A stretch of 64,000 nucleotides of DNA, from the NCBI GenBank assembly GCA_916048095.2, contig OU696595.1, positions 886,795-950,794 of the forward strand, given 5' to 3'. A program made the position numbers and the translations under genes. Below are positions 19,711-30,657 of the stretch, piece after piece. Within the stretch, counting starts at the first letter, position 1; each line of letters starts with the position of its first letter. The notes beneath the pieces are model-generated. The model was not told the DNA's origin, searched no databases, and worked only from the letters and a program-made list of their open reading frames with translations. Source of the stretch: Sacculina carcini. Lineage: Eukaryota > Arthropoda > Thecostraca > Sacculinidae.

Positions 19711-21530
19711 GTCTCTCATATTGTGTTAGTTGCGTTTATGCGCTCATTGAGACGATGAAGTGTAACTGGTCAGCCAATCGTGTAATCGAAATGTAAAATC
19801 GTAAAATCGTAAATCGTGTATATCGAGTCTCACGCGCTTATGCGACAATTATTCTGCATTTGAATTGTCTGATGTTTATTGGCTTATTATTTCGCATAAT
19901 GAATGTTGGTGCTGTTAAGACTATACTGTTATCACTATCTAATGCGTGTGTGTTTGTGTTTATCACTCTGTTTGAGTAGCAAAGAACGTAACAGCCATCG
20001 TCGGTGAGTAATTGTTCTATACAGCCAATGCTCATACACATTTTGTCATTAAAATGACGGTTTCAGCCCGGGCGACATGTTTGAGGGCACCATCTACGAC
20101 ATAAACACACAGACACACATACACATACTCGTATAGGCTGGCATAAATACACACTAATATGCTGATATGCTCTCGTATTAATGTTTGTTGCATAATAGTG
20201 GATATTGATTGCACGCAGACGTATAAGTAGCATGGAATTATACAAGCAAAGCTTGCATTCACCATCAACAGTTGAGTTCAAATCTAAGTAAGTGAAATCA
20301 AATATCATTTTTTACTTGAACTATTTGATGAACAGATCCCTATCAACGTCGTATATCAACGTCTTGTCGAGGGAAAAACAGTATCTAGATCGGGATGAAA
20401 TCGCGTCTACGCAGCAACAATTAACAAGCTATGCTAAAACAGCCAATATAACAAATATTACGAAATAAACATTGCCAATATTGGTTAAGGTATGCTAAAC
20501 CAGCCAATATTACAATATTACAATATTACTTAATAAACCTCATAACTTCATCCACTCAATCAATGTACATCCGGTGTGTGTGTTTGTGTATGCGCGTGTG
20601 TGCATGTGTATGTTTGTATGTGTATATGTATATATGTTTGTATGTGTATATGTTTGTATGTGTATATGTTTGTATGTGTATATGTTTGTATGTGTATGTA
20701 TACGCGTGTATGTATGTGTGTGTGTATGTGAATGTATGTGTGTGTATGTGTGTCTGTGTGTGCGTGTGTGTGTGTGTTGAATATGTTGTCATGTATAAGC
20801 TATGTTCGCGGTTCGTGTGCAAGTTTGTGTATGTGTGTGTACTCTTAAAAGCATATCAGTTGAGTAGTACAGTACACATTAGTCATTGTCAACCGCTGTC
20901 ATGAGCGGGATTATTTCTATTTTTCTTCATATATACATGTATACGAACTAATGATATCAACCATGTTCAACTATGGATTGGCAATGCACCTGTGATTCAT
21001 TTTTCACGACTGAAGCCAGTTGGCGACGAAGTGACGAGAAACGCGCAGTGCGCATGTTCTAGCCTTCATAAACTCACAACATCAAGTGTAGCTGATATAT
21101 AGAAAATACAGCAAATGAACTATCTGAAAAATATTCACTCATATTTGATCACGTTGGATTAATGGTTGTACATTTTAATTGCAGCGTTAGGTCTCTGATT
21201 ACACTGGTTGCGCTCTTTTTACTGGTGGCTTGCTGCTGCAAACTGTGGTGAGTGAGTTAAATACAGCAATATTACACTAATTTCACGTAATTGTGTTTTA
21301 AAACCTAGCAGAGTAAGAGCACCAGTGAAATCATACAGCAAATAAAACACGCAAATTAGTCACCTACCTGTGATATCATGTTCATAAAGCACATTATATG
21401 CAAAGACGTCCATTAATAAAAACTGCAGACCAAGCCAGAACGGGCGGATCGCTTGAAAACAAACAGAAATAACACTGACAACTCATTCTGATTCATGAAT
21501 TTTATGAATATTTTCGTATTTTAATTATTA
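19711..21530. other. No gene recognised
   Basis: AT-rich sequence with an imperfect TG/TA-rich microsatellite at about 20570-20790 ('tgtatatgtttgta' units). Frames here are low-complexity or shorter than chance expectation. No element termini recognised. Confidence 0.6.
20570..20790. repeat. Imperfect (TG)n / tgtatatgtttgta microsatellite
   Basis: Alternating TG-rich and TATA-containing units. Gives false Val/Cys/Tyr frames on the plus strand and Thr/His frames on the minus strand. Confidence 0.95.
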
Positions 21531-21534
21531 TTGA

Positions 21535-22530
21535 CAACAACAACAAATGTATTTGCTATAGCGCACAAAGTAATCAGAGGCGCGAAATAAAACATACCAA
21601 TGGGCGAGAGAAAAGGAAAATAGAATTAAGTTGCTCGGCATGGGAGAGTCAAAATGATATGTCGAAGAAAGTAAACATACAGGGTAATAAGCACTAGGAA
21701 TATTTCGTACAGTAAGTGGACAAACATTATACAAGTACAAGTTTATATACACATACACATGCACACTCTTATATACGGGCAGTAATGATACAAGTAAAAC
21801 AGACGAGAGCAACACTGACAGATCCAGAACACAATTTTGGAGGGACGCATCTCAAGTGGTAATTAGAGAGTTTATGAAAAATATTATCGAACAAGTTAAA
21901 GTACGTGAGGGCACAAGAAAAAGCAAATAACAATATGAGGGCTAGTGGCGATGAAAAGGTGGAGTAAGAGTGGACGGCAATGATAGTAAATATTTGTGCG
22001 ATGAGATAATAAAGGACACACAAGGTTTCCTCTCCAATATGTAAGGAGGTAGAGAATTATATAGACGAGGAGCAGAGAAAAAGAATGATTTAGCGGATTA
22101 GTTGGATGCACGGAGATCAGTAGGGGAGACGAGGGAAACAGGACGACGACTAGAAAGATTGTTGTTACAGGTTAGTGGCGAAGACAGGTAGGCAGGAGGA
22201 GAAGACGTGTGAAGAACTTTATATACGAGACAACATAGTTTAAAGTGGATTCTAAAGACAGCAGGCAGCCAACCTAGTTTGCGAATGTGAGCGGAGGTAA
22301 ATGTTCTGGGAGGGAGACGTAACACAAATCTGCACGAGACGTTGATGATAGACTGGAGGGAGCGAATAGACTTTTGAGGTAGATGAAAACATAAAGGGCT
22401 GCAGTAGTCAATACGTGAAAAGATATAAGAATATACAATGAGAAGAGCGGATGTATTGTCAATATATGGGCGTATAGGGTAAAATTGTCCTAGGGTGACA
22501 CGGCAGGAACGATTGATGTGAGAGAATAGT
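21535..22530 (-). pseudogene. L2/CR1-like LINE fragment (RT C-terminus and 3' end)
   Basis: On the minus strand 22462-22100 encodes 'RLPPRTFTSAHIRKLGWLP' and 'FRIHFKLCCLVYKVLH', a close match to the RT C-terminus of the LINE at 55244-56224. It ends in the motif GCGCTATAGCAAATACA followed by TTG repeats (near 21560-21537), the usual 3' end of L2/CR1-like elements. 5'-truncated; stops and frameshifts throughout. Confidence 0.75.
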
Positions 22531-25260
22531 ATGCCGAAATTTAAAAGTCATAAATTCAACTTGAAAATCCCTACTTTTTTAGAATTAACGAATTTTGCAC
22601 GTTTGTATTGTTAATTTGTCTATTATAACGGTTATGTCAATTTAACAACCACCATTTGAAAAATCATTCCATGCTCTTTCTGACGATATAATTAAACTAA
22701 ACGTGCTAAGTAGTATTTAACACCAGTAGAAACGAAAAATTGAACTACGTGGAAGGATCTGCGTCATCAATTGACGGCTATCAATTAAGGACTGCTTTAT
22801 AGAATATTGTTTTCAAAATAGGTTATAAATATAATGTTTATTATGGTTTAGACAGTGCTGAATCCAATGGTGTTAATTAAATTTAGATAAAAAGTATTTT
22901 GGGTGCCGTGAGATCAAATGCAATATTCCACATTGAACTGTGGTGGCTCACTCTGGTTAGATCAATCTTACCACACAAAAAATAACACGAAATATATAAC
23001 ACAAGGTTTGGACGCACAAGAGAAGGTGTATTCGTATCCACACACTTTTTCCACTTGACGTCTGAGAACATTCTAAAATTTTCTGCTCTGGCGTACCAAT
23101 CAGCGATAGCGTCTATTGATGCAAATATATATAAACATGCAATATAAATCACATATAACAAATTAAACAGTAAATTTACAATGAAATTGATTAGCCTGAA
23201 ATAAAATGTAATAAAAATAGCAATAAACCGAAAACAGTGAATGCCTTGATGAAACAAGTAATAAATCTAAACGTCTTGATTTGAACGGCATTCATTTGTC
23301 ATTAACTGAAAACTAACAAGCTAATCAAAGTAAGATACAAAAATTGTAATATTTATAAATATTGAATGAGGAATGAGAACGATCAAAAGATTAATTAATA
23401 AATGCATATGCAGACACTTCAGAACAAAAATCACAAAGCTTGTACATTTTAATTATTAGTTCGCGCTAAATATTATTTATGAAAATCTAACAACAACCAT
23501 TGGAAATATCTTTTTGCATTCTATCAAATGATATAATTATGTTACACTTAACTCGCTACTTTACAGCAAAAAACATGATAGACCTGGAAGAACCGCAGTC
23601 GTCAATTGGCGGTTTGACTGCTCGAGTATGTAACAGTACATATTTAGTGAATTAGCTTAGTCAATGAGGGTATATCTCGCGATTATGCCCATGCATAATA
23701 GAAGTGTGTATGCAAAAAAATCACCTGCAACTTGGTGCTCAAGACATTTTTTAGGCTGCACCGGGCGTACTTCAGTATTGTATATTGGTTTGTGGGCTTG
23801 ATTTCATAGTGACATTGTTAATTTTCGAGATGCTCTAGATATTAATATTGTCGTTAGTCTTGCACAATATAATAGCACTGAGTTTGTGCAATAATGCGGA
23901 AAAAGAAACAAGTGGATGAGGTTGAAGTCAAGCAAGCGCTCTTTCGCTTCCAAGAACCCGGCGGAGCAGAATTTCATTGGGCGAATTCTACAATCCCACA
24001 GCCCCTGTCCACCCAGCAGAAAATGATGGTACCAGATATCAGTCATGAGTTGTGCCATGCATTCTGGGGAGGTGGCCCTCTCTTACGTCTTACGTCCTTG
24101 TGGCGCCATAGCGTGGAGAGGGTCGTTTCTGCGGTGGCAGCGAGCTGCATGGGGCACGCCTCTGTGTTCATAAGCTTCGGCTTCTTCCCGTGTAGCAGCT
24201 GCCACTTAGGCATTTAACCTTTTAACCTTTAACCAAGATGCACCATCTGATTAATCCATTCAGTCAAACAGTGATGACCGAACGCATGCTAAAACCCAAT
24301 ATCCATCCTGTTTTTCTAAATAATTGTGTAATTTAGTTCTAGTATATTCGATTGATGGTGTTAAGAATGTACGTGTATAATGTATTATAAATATAATACA
24401 TATTTCAAGTGCTTCATGCATTGTAGTGTCGAAAATGTAAAAAACGTGGGCAGCTGTCAGTTGACTGTACAAATTCTTCCAGAAAGTCATATTTTTGTGA
24501 TCTTAATATGAATTAAATTATAACAAATGATATACCATTACAAAGATATAAAACTGATATATTAAATTGTGTTTTTAAATTGCCATAAAAATTATCTAAC
24601 AATGTAAATTGAGACAAACGTGTCATTTTTCCATGATACGGTAAACTTGTACTTTTTAATTTATATTTACGCCCCTTAAAATTACTTAGACTATAATTGT
24701 TTTAGCAACATTAGATTAACGTTGTCTAAATTATTCGAATATATGTACTGATGAACAGTTTCGGGAAAAATATTGCCAAAAAAAGCCATTCCAAATGACA
24801 GCCGTCGATTGACGGCTCTGGTCCTTCTAGTTAGTTTTGTTTCTATAGACAAAACTATTAATCTAGACAACTAATATTTTGTCAATATGTTTATTCTACC
24901 AAAACATATATGTCAGGAAAATACAAGTATGTAACTCTAACCAGTGAAAAGTTATTTGAGACTGAGATTTGAATAGCCGTCAATTGACGGTTGCGGTCCT
25001 TCTAGTGCTTGTAGAAAAGGAACCCAAGGAGATATTGGAAGACGGGAAAGTCAAGGGCAGTGAAGAGCACGCAAGTTTTGATTTGGCTTTGGTAAGTTCT
25101 TCTTGGAGAAATAATGAAAAGTCAGACGCCGAAATTGAAAAAGGAGTAGATTTTGAAATACCGGGAAGTAAGTTTTGACTTATATTATGACAATTTGGCG
25201 GCATCAAGAGCAGAAATGAAAGAATTTCGGCAGTGGAAAACAGTGACCAGTTCAGGTCAA
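22531..25260. other. AT-rich region with four palindromic CCGTCAATTGACGG-type motifs
   Basis: No recognisable gene. Motif copies lie at about 22765-22778, 23599-23612, 24801-24816 and 24977-24990. The first two sit in one orientation (after 'ggaagga(a)cc') and the last two in the other (before 'ggtccttctag'). The surrounding sequence is loosely similar among copies, as expected for diverged MITE or transposon ends. A 107-codon frame at 23894-24217 and a 69-codon acidic frame at 24969-25178 have no recognisable family. Confidence 0.5.
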
Positions 25261-25932
25261 TTGTATGTATGTTTGTGTGTCTGTCTGTTTGTGTCTGTAT
25301 GTGAGCAGTTGTTGAGAATTTGACGGACGAGGCTGTTTTGCGTCAAGCGATGATCAAGGACGGTACATTTCTTCTAACTTCCTGATTTATATAGCTATCA
25401 TATTCGAAATCGCAACGGGTTTATTTTGAACTGATTTTGATCAATGGCATAAGATCAATTGGGAAATTGTTAAAGTGTATGTGTTTGATATATTCATTGG
25501 TATGTAATTGGTGAAAAAATACACACGAACAAAATTCTCGTTTCAATTTCAAGTATAATCAATTACAGGCCATATTGCTGAGAAAGTCAGTGGACAATTT
25601 CTGTGAATAAACCTAAATATCAATTGGTTAGGCAGATGAAAACATATCAAACTGGCAAGAAATAAACATGTTAAGTTAGCAATTAATATTTAAATATACG
25701 GATTCAATTCAAGATCAGAATTGTGATTTCACATATTATTATAATTACCAGTGAAAATGTTAGTGCAGTGTTTACATGAATCTATATATACCGGTGTTAT
25801 AATTGTTGGAACTGTTCAGTAATATGATATTATATAGCATCGTATAGGATGGTATATAGGATGGTACTATATAGGTAGTATATAGGTTTTTGCATATGTA
25901 TGTGTGTGTATGTCTGTGTGTGAGTGTATGTA

Positions 25933-25964
<32 letters not shown>

Positions 25965-26047
25965 CCTATGTGTGCATTATGTGTTATTACTGTTATCACA
26001 TGTATATCTCCATAGATGTGTTTGCATTATTAATTTTGTCGTGCTTC
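25261..26047. other. No gene seen; (TG)n microsatellites
   Basis: AT-rich sequence with a TG-rich microsatellite at about 25895-25965. The last bases before 26048 include GCTTC, the left copy of the Ty3-A target-site duplication. Confidence 0.7.
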
Positions 26048-26508
26048 TGTGATGAAATGTGTTGTAAGGAGAAATAACGAAGGCATAAACAACAACAATA
26101 TGGTTTCACAATACACCTGCACGCCCGTGCAGACAAGTCAGTCAATACTCCCCCGAAACCCACTTCACATTAAACGCAGTAACAACCACACGACACCATC
26201 TCATGCACGACACTCCCGATTCATGATCATATCGCTCCGCAATACGCATACACACAAACATACATACACATACATATACACACACTGCACGCGCCACTTC
26301 ATCGACCGAACCAGGCAGCTGCATTTCACATATCGGTGCACCCGTACAACATTGACGCAGGGGGCGCAACTACTTGAAACCGCATCGCCCGCACTGCCTA
26401 GTGCACTGCCACGTGCAGGCTCGCTCAAAACTACAATACTCGCATATACACAAATAATGTACAACGAAAGATACACAAATGTTTATATATACACAACACA
26501 AAACCACA
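26048..26508 (-). repeat. Ty3-A 3' LTR
   Basis: 461 bp; adjoins a purine-rich tract on its inner side and the TSD GCTTC on its outer side. A few substitutions differ from the 5' LTR. Confidence 0.92.
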
Positions 26509-26527
26509 CCCCCTCCTGATCTCAAGA

Positions 26528-26857
26528 TCACTCTGCAACATAGGTGTCCATCCAAATTGGAGGCCGCCGCCCTCTTCCGGATCGTCTAGGAAGTTGTTCT
26601 GTCGGTGAGTCCACTGTTGACAGTCGAACTTCATCGGAACGCTCACCCTCCTCGTCTGGTGGGACTTGCACAGGCCGAATATCCAATATATGGCGCGGAA
26701 TGCCATTCACCGAAATGTTATTGGGTGAGTGAACATCGGTCATAACGCCCCGAGTCCACTGCGAAGTACATCGTGCATCCGCCGGCTTCACCCATACTTC
26801 TTCACCGATGCGAACGGAGCTGTCTTCACAGTGGTCAATAGCAACACCATCAACAAG
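26528..26857 (-). pseudogene. Ty3-A integrase C-terminal tail
   Basis: Reads 'TLVDGVAIDHCEDSSVRIGE' then 'EVWVKPADARCTSQWTRGVM', 'NNISVNGIPRHILDIRPVQV' and a proline/basic tail ending 'GRRPPIWMDTYVAE'. It aligns with the Ty3-B C-terminus ('FKLGDVVWARQRGASC', 'SVEVDGVPRHVRSLRP'). Its upstream part lies beyond the Polinton at 38569-38919, in the same frame. The 'G-x-R-V/W-V' block is the usual SH3-like integrase C-terminal domain. Confidence 0.85.
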
Positions 26858-26863
26858 TGTTGT

Positions 26864-27419
26864 AGTAGTAAGCCTCACCACTTTGTCACATTTGTTTTCA
26901 TTACTTAGGCTCCTCCCCCCTCTGACGTCATTTTTTTTCTATCATATACCTAACCTAACTTTTTGTGTATACCTAGCCTAACTTTTTGTGTATACCTAAC
27001 CTAACTTTTTGTGTATTCCATACCTAACCTAACTTTTTTCTGTATACCTAACCTAACTTTTTTGTGTATACCTAACCTAACTTCTGTATTCCATACCTAA
27101 CCTAACTTTTTTCTTTATTATATACCTAACCTAACTTTTTTCTTCATTATATACCTAACCTAACTTTTTTCTTTATTATATACACAACCCAACCTAACCC
27201 AACTTTTATTTTTATTTCATATTCTTCCTTTCTTATTATATTTATTCTTTATTCTATGCCCAACCTAACTTTTTTCCTTTATTTCTATTTTATGTCACGA
27301 TACTCATTATATCGGGATCGCCAAGTCGATGTTTGGCAGAGACGTGAATATAATAATTTTAAATCATACTTGAATTATATATAAAAACGGTTTGACTAAA
27401 TCGGTCGCAAAGACAATGT
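26864..27419 (+). repeat. Polinton left terminal inverted repeat
   Basis: Outer 80 bases contain a C-rich block and TGACGTCA (a CRE/ATF-type palindrome). Then about 12 imperfect units of 'acctaacctaactttttt' with variable 'gtgtat' or 'tattat' linkers, and an inner unique segment ('atcgggatcgccaagtcgat') that ends near 27419. Confidence 0.93.
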
Positions 27420-27845
27420 TCCAATATGACGATGAATCACTCGCCACGTTTATATAAAGTGTCTGGTTTATGTCAAATACTGCGGTAGGTAATCGGATTA
27501 AAATTCCAGATGAATTCATTGGCGTCAAGCCAAGTATGAATATTTTCAATATGTTTACCTGATACACAGGTATGGGATTAAAACATTTGCCGGTAACAAA
27601 GACCAAAATTACACGCAATTTATGTAAATGTAGCCGAAACGAATGCCTGTGAATCACTAGCTACGCTTATATAACGTGTCTAGTTTATGTCAAACACTGA
27701 CTAAATCGGATTAAAACGCTATTCGACTGTGTCGGAATTGATACAAAAATGACTTGCAACGAAATGACTTTTGTGTATTTTCACGTGATACACAACTATG
27801 GCAAATATACAAGTGGAAATCATGTAGAATCATATTGACGACACG
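27420..27845. other. Polinton subterminal region, no gene; ~45-bp direct repeat
   Basis: Two related segments, about 27433-27480 and 27648-27695, share 'GAATCACT', 'TTATATAA' and 'GTTTATGTCAAA' words. They contain TATATAA-like boxes and may be promoter copies. No supportable coding frame. Confidence 0.5.
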
Positions 27846-27847
27846 AT

Positions 27848-28120
27848 TCAACGAACACATCGTGAACACAAATGTTTGTTGATTTTTCGATCAATTTTGA
27901 TGATGTAAATCATATCGTGTGTCTCATACACAATTTCCAGTTCAGCCGACCATGTATCAGGCACAGAAACACCTTCTTGTAGAGCGTCCGAAAGACACAC
28001 GTCAAACGATGTGTACTCCTTGTACGATTCGCTGATGATTTGTTTGCAATCTGACGAACTACCCCCAACATAGCGATAGTTATAATTAGGCACTAGTGTA
28101 GCAGGAGAAACACAGCTCAT
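27848..28120 (-). CDS. Polinton hypothetical protein, ~90 aa
   Basis: ATG at 28120 gives about 90 residues starting MSCVSPATLVPNYNYRYVGG. An upstream extension to 28171 would add a hydrophobic leader (IISFLQSLFIFLCINTM). Four to five Cys, mixed charge, no family recognised. It is the outermost left gene and is divergent from the ORF at 28303. Small terminal ORFs are usual in Polintons but this one could be chance; codons are intact. Confidence 0.4.
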   Translation of the reverse strand: MSCVSPATLVPNYNYRYVGGSSSDCKQIISESYKEYTSFDVCLSDALQEGVSVPDTWSAELEIVYETHDMIYIIKIDRKINKHLCSRCVR

Positions 28121-28302
28121 GGTGTTTATACAAAGAAAGATAAACAATGACTGTAAGAACGAAATTATCAAACACGGAGTGATGGCGATAATTATGACGC
28201 ATGCTCCGAAAAGTAGTGCAATTTGTCTCAGCCGTGATACGCAGTTGAGCTCGAGACGTTTGCGGGTGAGGTTGTGTAGTTTATTATTGTGGAATTGTCA
28301 AC

Positions 28303-28896
28303 ATGAGTCAGGTGAATACAAACTTTGATACGGCCAAGCGGATCCCACCATTAGAACATCATGCGGTCAAGTTTGTTGCCGACACACCATTAATCTGTGG
28401 ACACCCGCTGGAGCAGAGGATTTGGATTATTTTCGGACGACTGGAAAAACACAGTCAGACGGATTTCGAACACTTACAAAAACAGCTTACTAATATTATG
28501 CAACTGGAGCGATATTTTGACCCCTTTTGGAAACTTCGTCGCGGCGCGGTCAGAATATTCACCAACGAGGAGCGTGCACTATAGATTGTGATCGATACAC
28601 TTATGAGTCGGCCAATGAGAGATGCTGTTCTTGGAGCCGTTGCAGCTGCTTTATCATTCAAAGTGTTATCGGTGGCGTTGGTGCGAAATGACGAGACTCA
28701 GATTTACCGGCCGCTCGATGAGACCCTCAAGACAATGGAGTGGATGAAGACCATTGTTATGCGCTACTACGACTCGAGAAAACAGTACTTGACCGAAACC
28801 AAGGTTTATCGTGAATTTAAAGCCGACAAAATGAAGATGATTGTGCACAAGGAGGTTCAAGGTGAACCACAAAGTAAACGGAACAAAATTTGTTGA
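28303..28896 (+). pseudogene. Polinton hypothetical gene, 197 codons with one in-frame TAG
   Basis: ATG at 28303 (MSQVNTNFDTAKRIPPLEHH) runs 93 codons to TAG at 28582-28584, and the same frame continues to 28896. The second half has a hydrophobic segment (AVLGAVAAALSFKVLSVALV) and a lysine-rich C-terminus. The first half contains 'PLICGHPLEQRIWIIFGRLE'. I recognise no family. The constant frame across the stop suggests one gene with a point nonsense mutation. It could be a structural or membrane-active protein, but that is speculation. Confidence 0.5.
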
Positions 28897-29026
28897 ATTA
28901 TTCTATGTGTACGGTATACCAATACATTTCGTAATGTGTCGCAAGAGTTTTATTATTGCGCGCGAAAAAAAACACTTTGTTATCGTTCAATTTATTAAAA
29001 TGGTAGCATGCACGGTGTACACAGAT
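28897..29026. other. Short intergenic gap between convergent Polinton genes
   Basis: About 130 bases, AT-rich, where plus-strand and minus-strand Polinton genes converge. No terminator motif identifiable. Confidence 0.5.
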
Positions 29027-29521
29027 TCAATTTGCATACATCAATTTAGCCAAATGTTGACAACGTAAAATACAGCAGTTTGTAGGAATGACATGTTTAT
29101 ATGGACACGGTCTGATGTTGGGTAGTACATGTATGTCGCGTGCGTTCATTGATAAGTAGTCGGGTAGGATGTCTTCGAGATTTTCAATGTGTAGTTCAAG
29201 TAGATGCGAAAGTCGACGAGCCTTGTCGAGTCCTTTGGCGTAGATGTGGTCGGGTGCTAGACGTTGTATGAGGGAACTTGCGTCGCGTAGCCTTTTTTCA
29301 TACTTGTGCGTGTTGTAAGGATTGTAATTATATTCCAAGCCGTGTAGGGTCGCCGTCAAAAATAGAAAATGGTTGCGTCGCTCAGCGTTGAGTTTTAAAT
29401 GTGGAGGCGGTAAGATGGTGTGCCACAATTACCCCGAACACAGGTCATGCACAGCCAATTCCTTGACAACAAAAGGCGAATCCTTGTGCTGGAAACCGTC
29501 GCAGTCTACAAGTATGACCAT
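29027..29521 (-). pseudogene. Polinton-associated protein of unassigned function ('VDCDGF' type)
   Basis: ATG at 29519-29521 begins 'MVILVDCDGFQHKDSPFVVK' and continues 'ELAVHDLCSG', an in-frame TAA (29429-29431), then 'WHTILPPPHLKLNAERRNHF', 'TATLHGLEYNYN', 'HIYAKGLDKARRL' and 'HIENLEDILPD'. The pattern D-x-x-G-F...VKELA...H...PP...HG-x-x-(W/Y)...(V/A)-K-G-x-x-K is one I associate with a widespread invertebrate protein often found near such elements. I do not know a function. It overlaps the end of the protease gene by 16 bases, suggesting one transcription unit. One stop breaks it. Confidence 0.5.
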
Positions 29522-29952
29522 ATCATCGCTAAAAGCTGATTGTTGATAGCAGGATCGGTGAATAGGCACGAAACAATATCGTGCAGATCCCAGCCAGCGT
29601 CAAACAATGCAACAAACAGAGCACAGTACTGTCCACACACGTCCGAGTCCGGCGCCTGAATGACGCACGTGTTCAACATGCATGGACTGTAATTGACATG
29701 TTTGTTTATAAAATTTACAAACGAGGGATGCCAGATGGGTGAGTTGCCAGACGAGTCGAAATATTGGAGATTTTCACCGTCCCAGGCAAACACGACCCAA
29801 TGCAGACCCGATTGCCAGCGTGGCTGTATATTCACAATAATTGATGTGCGCACACCGCGAGCAAATGTGAAATGTTTTAGCCGGTCGCACGCCCAAGCCC
29901 CCCGAAATGTGACAACTGTGTCGAGCAGCCGTTCCAATTCAAGAGCGTTCAT
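29506..29952 (-). CDS. Polinton adenovirus-type cysteine protease (adenain-like)
   Basis: 148 codons, intact. Family landmarks in order: start 'MNALELERLLDTVVTFRGAW'; 'SGLHWVVFAWDGENLQYFDS' with the catalytic His of H-W, followed by the acidic F-D-S-S-G; and 'SDVCGQYCALFVALFD' with the catalytic Cys of C-G-x-x-C. This is the C5 peptidase layout used to mature capsid proteins in adenoviruses and Polintons. The length is slightly below the usual ~200. The start ATG overlaps the capsid stop (ATGA). One of the few Polinton genes without a visible break. Confidence 0.9.
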   Translation of the reverse strand: MNALELERLLDTVVTFRGAWACDRLKHFTFARGVRTSIIVNIQPRWQSGLHWVVFAWDGENLQYFDSSGNSPIWHPSFVNFINKHVNYSPCMLNTCVIQAPDSDVCGQYCALFVALFDAGWDLHDIVSCLFTDPAINNQLLAMIWSYL

Positions 29953-30227
29953 AGTTGAAAATCTGTGCTGACACGTCCGGCGCTGTCAATTGTGATTTCG
30001 TTTTCAAACGTGGCGTAGATTAGAACGTTAATTGTCTCGGGTAGATCGTAGGAGAATGCCAGCTCACACCTCACATTACCTTGTTGACGCGGTTGCAAAT
30101 GATCACCACCACACTGATCCGGAGTCAAATCTACAATAAACAGAGTATAGCCGGACGCATAATCATCATGTGTGATATCCAGGCCCTGGTTTTCTGTTTC
30201 GAGGCCGGTGCCGTCAAACAGTGACGT

Positions 30228-30235
<8 letters not shown>
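29949..30235 (-). pseudogene. Polinton major capsid protein, C-terminal fragment only
   Basis: About 95 codons matching the end of double-jelly-roll capsid proteins of Polintons: 'GLDITHDDYASGYTLFIVDL', 'TPDQCGG', 'GNVRCELAFSYDLPETINVL' and 'IYATFENEITIDSAGRV'. Known family members exceed 500 residues. Here everything N-terminal of about 30235 is replaced by a TA array and other microsatellite DNA. The element therefore could not build a capsid. Stop and protease start overlap. Confidence 0.85.
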
Positions 30236-30286
<51 letters not shown>

Positions 30287-30395
30287 GCGCGCGCGTGCTG
30301 GGCCTCGCGGTAGACCAAAACATACGCACACGCATACACACTGACCCACACGCGCGCGCGCGCATGCCGGGGCTCTCGAAAACATGTTCGACATG

Positions 30396-30444
<49 letters not shown>

Positions 30445-30611
30445 ACACACACACACACACAACGCCGCAGTGTTTAATTCTGAATTAATACTTCAAGGTG
30501 CCAACTACACCTAGATTAGCTGATACAGATGTACTTGCGATGTTGAATCAAATTTGAATTAATGAAGACTTAACGCTCACACACACACACACACGCACAC
30601 ACACACACACA

Positions 30612-30657
<46 letters not shown>

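Noticed and set aside
20563-20904. Long Val/Cys/Tyr-rich and Thr/His-rich frames over GT/CA runs (also 30214-30789, 42498-43046, 49002-49240)
   Set aside because: They are translations of microsatellites on both strands, with no start context, domains or conservation expected.
21180-21290. Possible host exon ('gtctctgattacactggttg' region ending in gtgagt)
   Set aside because: A donor-like site is present but no convincing coding frame or acceptor; not enough to call.
23894-24217. 107-codon frame as a host or transposon gene
   Set aside because: No recognisable domain, no neighbouring exon signals, and length near chance expectation for this composition.
26941-27200. CCTAA-rich units as telomeric TTAGG repeats
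   Set aside because: Units are interrupted by T-runs and 'gtgtat' linkers, are mirrored at the other Polinton end and lie well inside the contig, so they belong to the terminal inverted repeats.
27364-27657. 97-codon minus-strand frame at the left Polinton end
   Set aside because: It overlaps the terminal repeat and the duplicated promoter-like segments and has no protein-like pattern.
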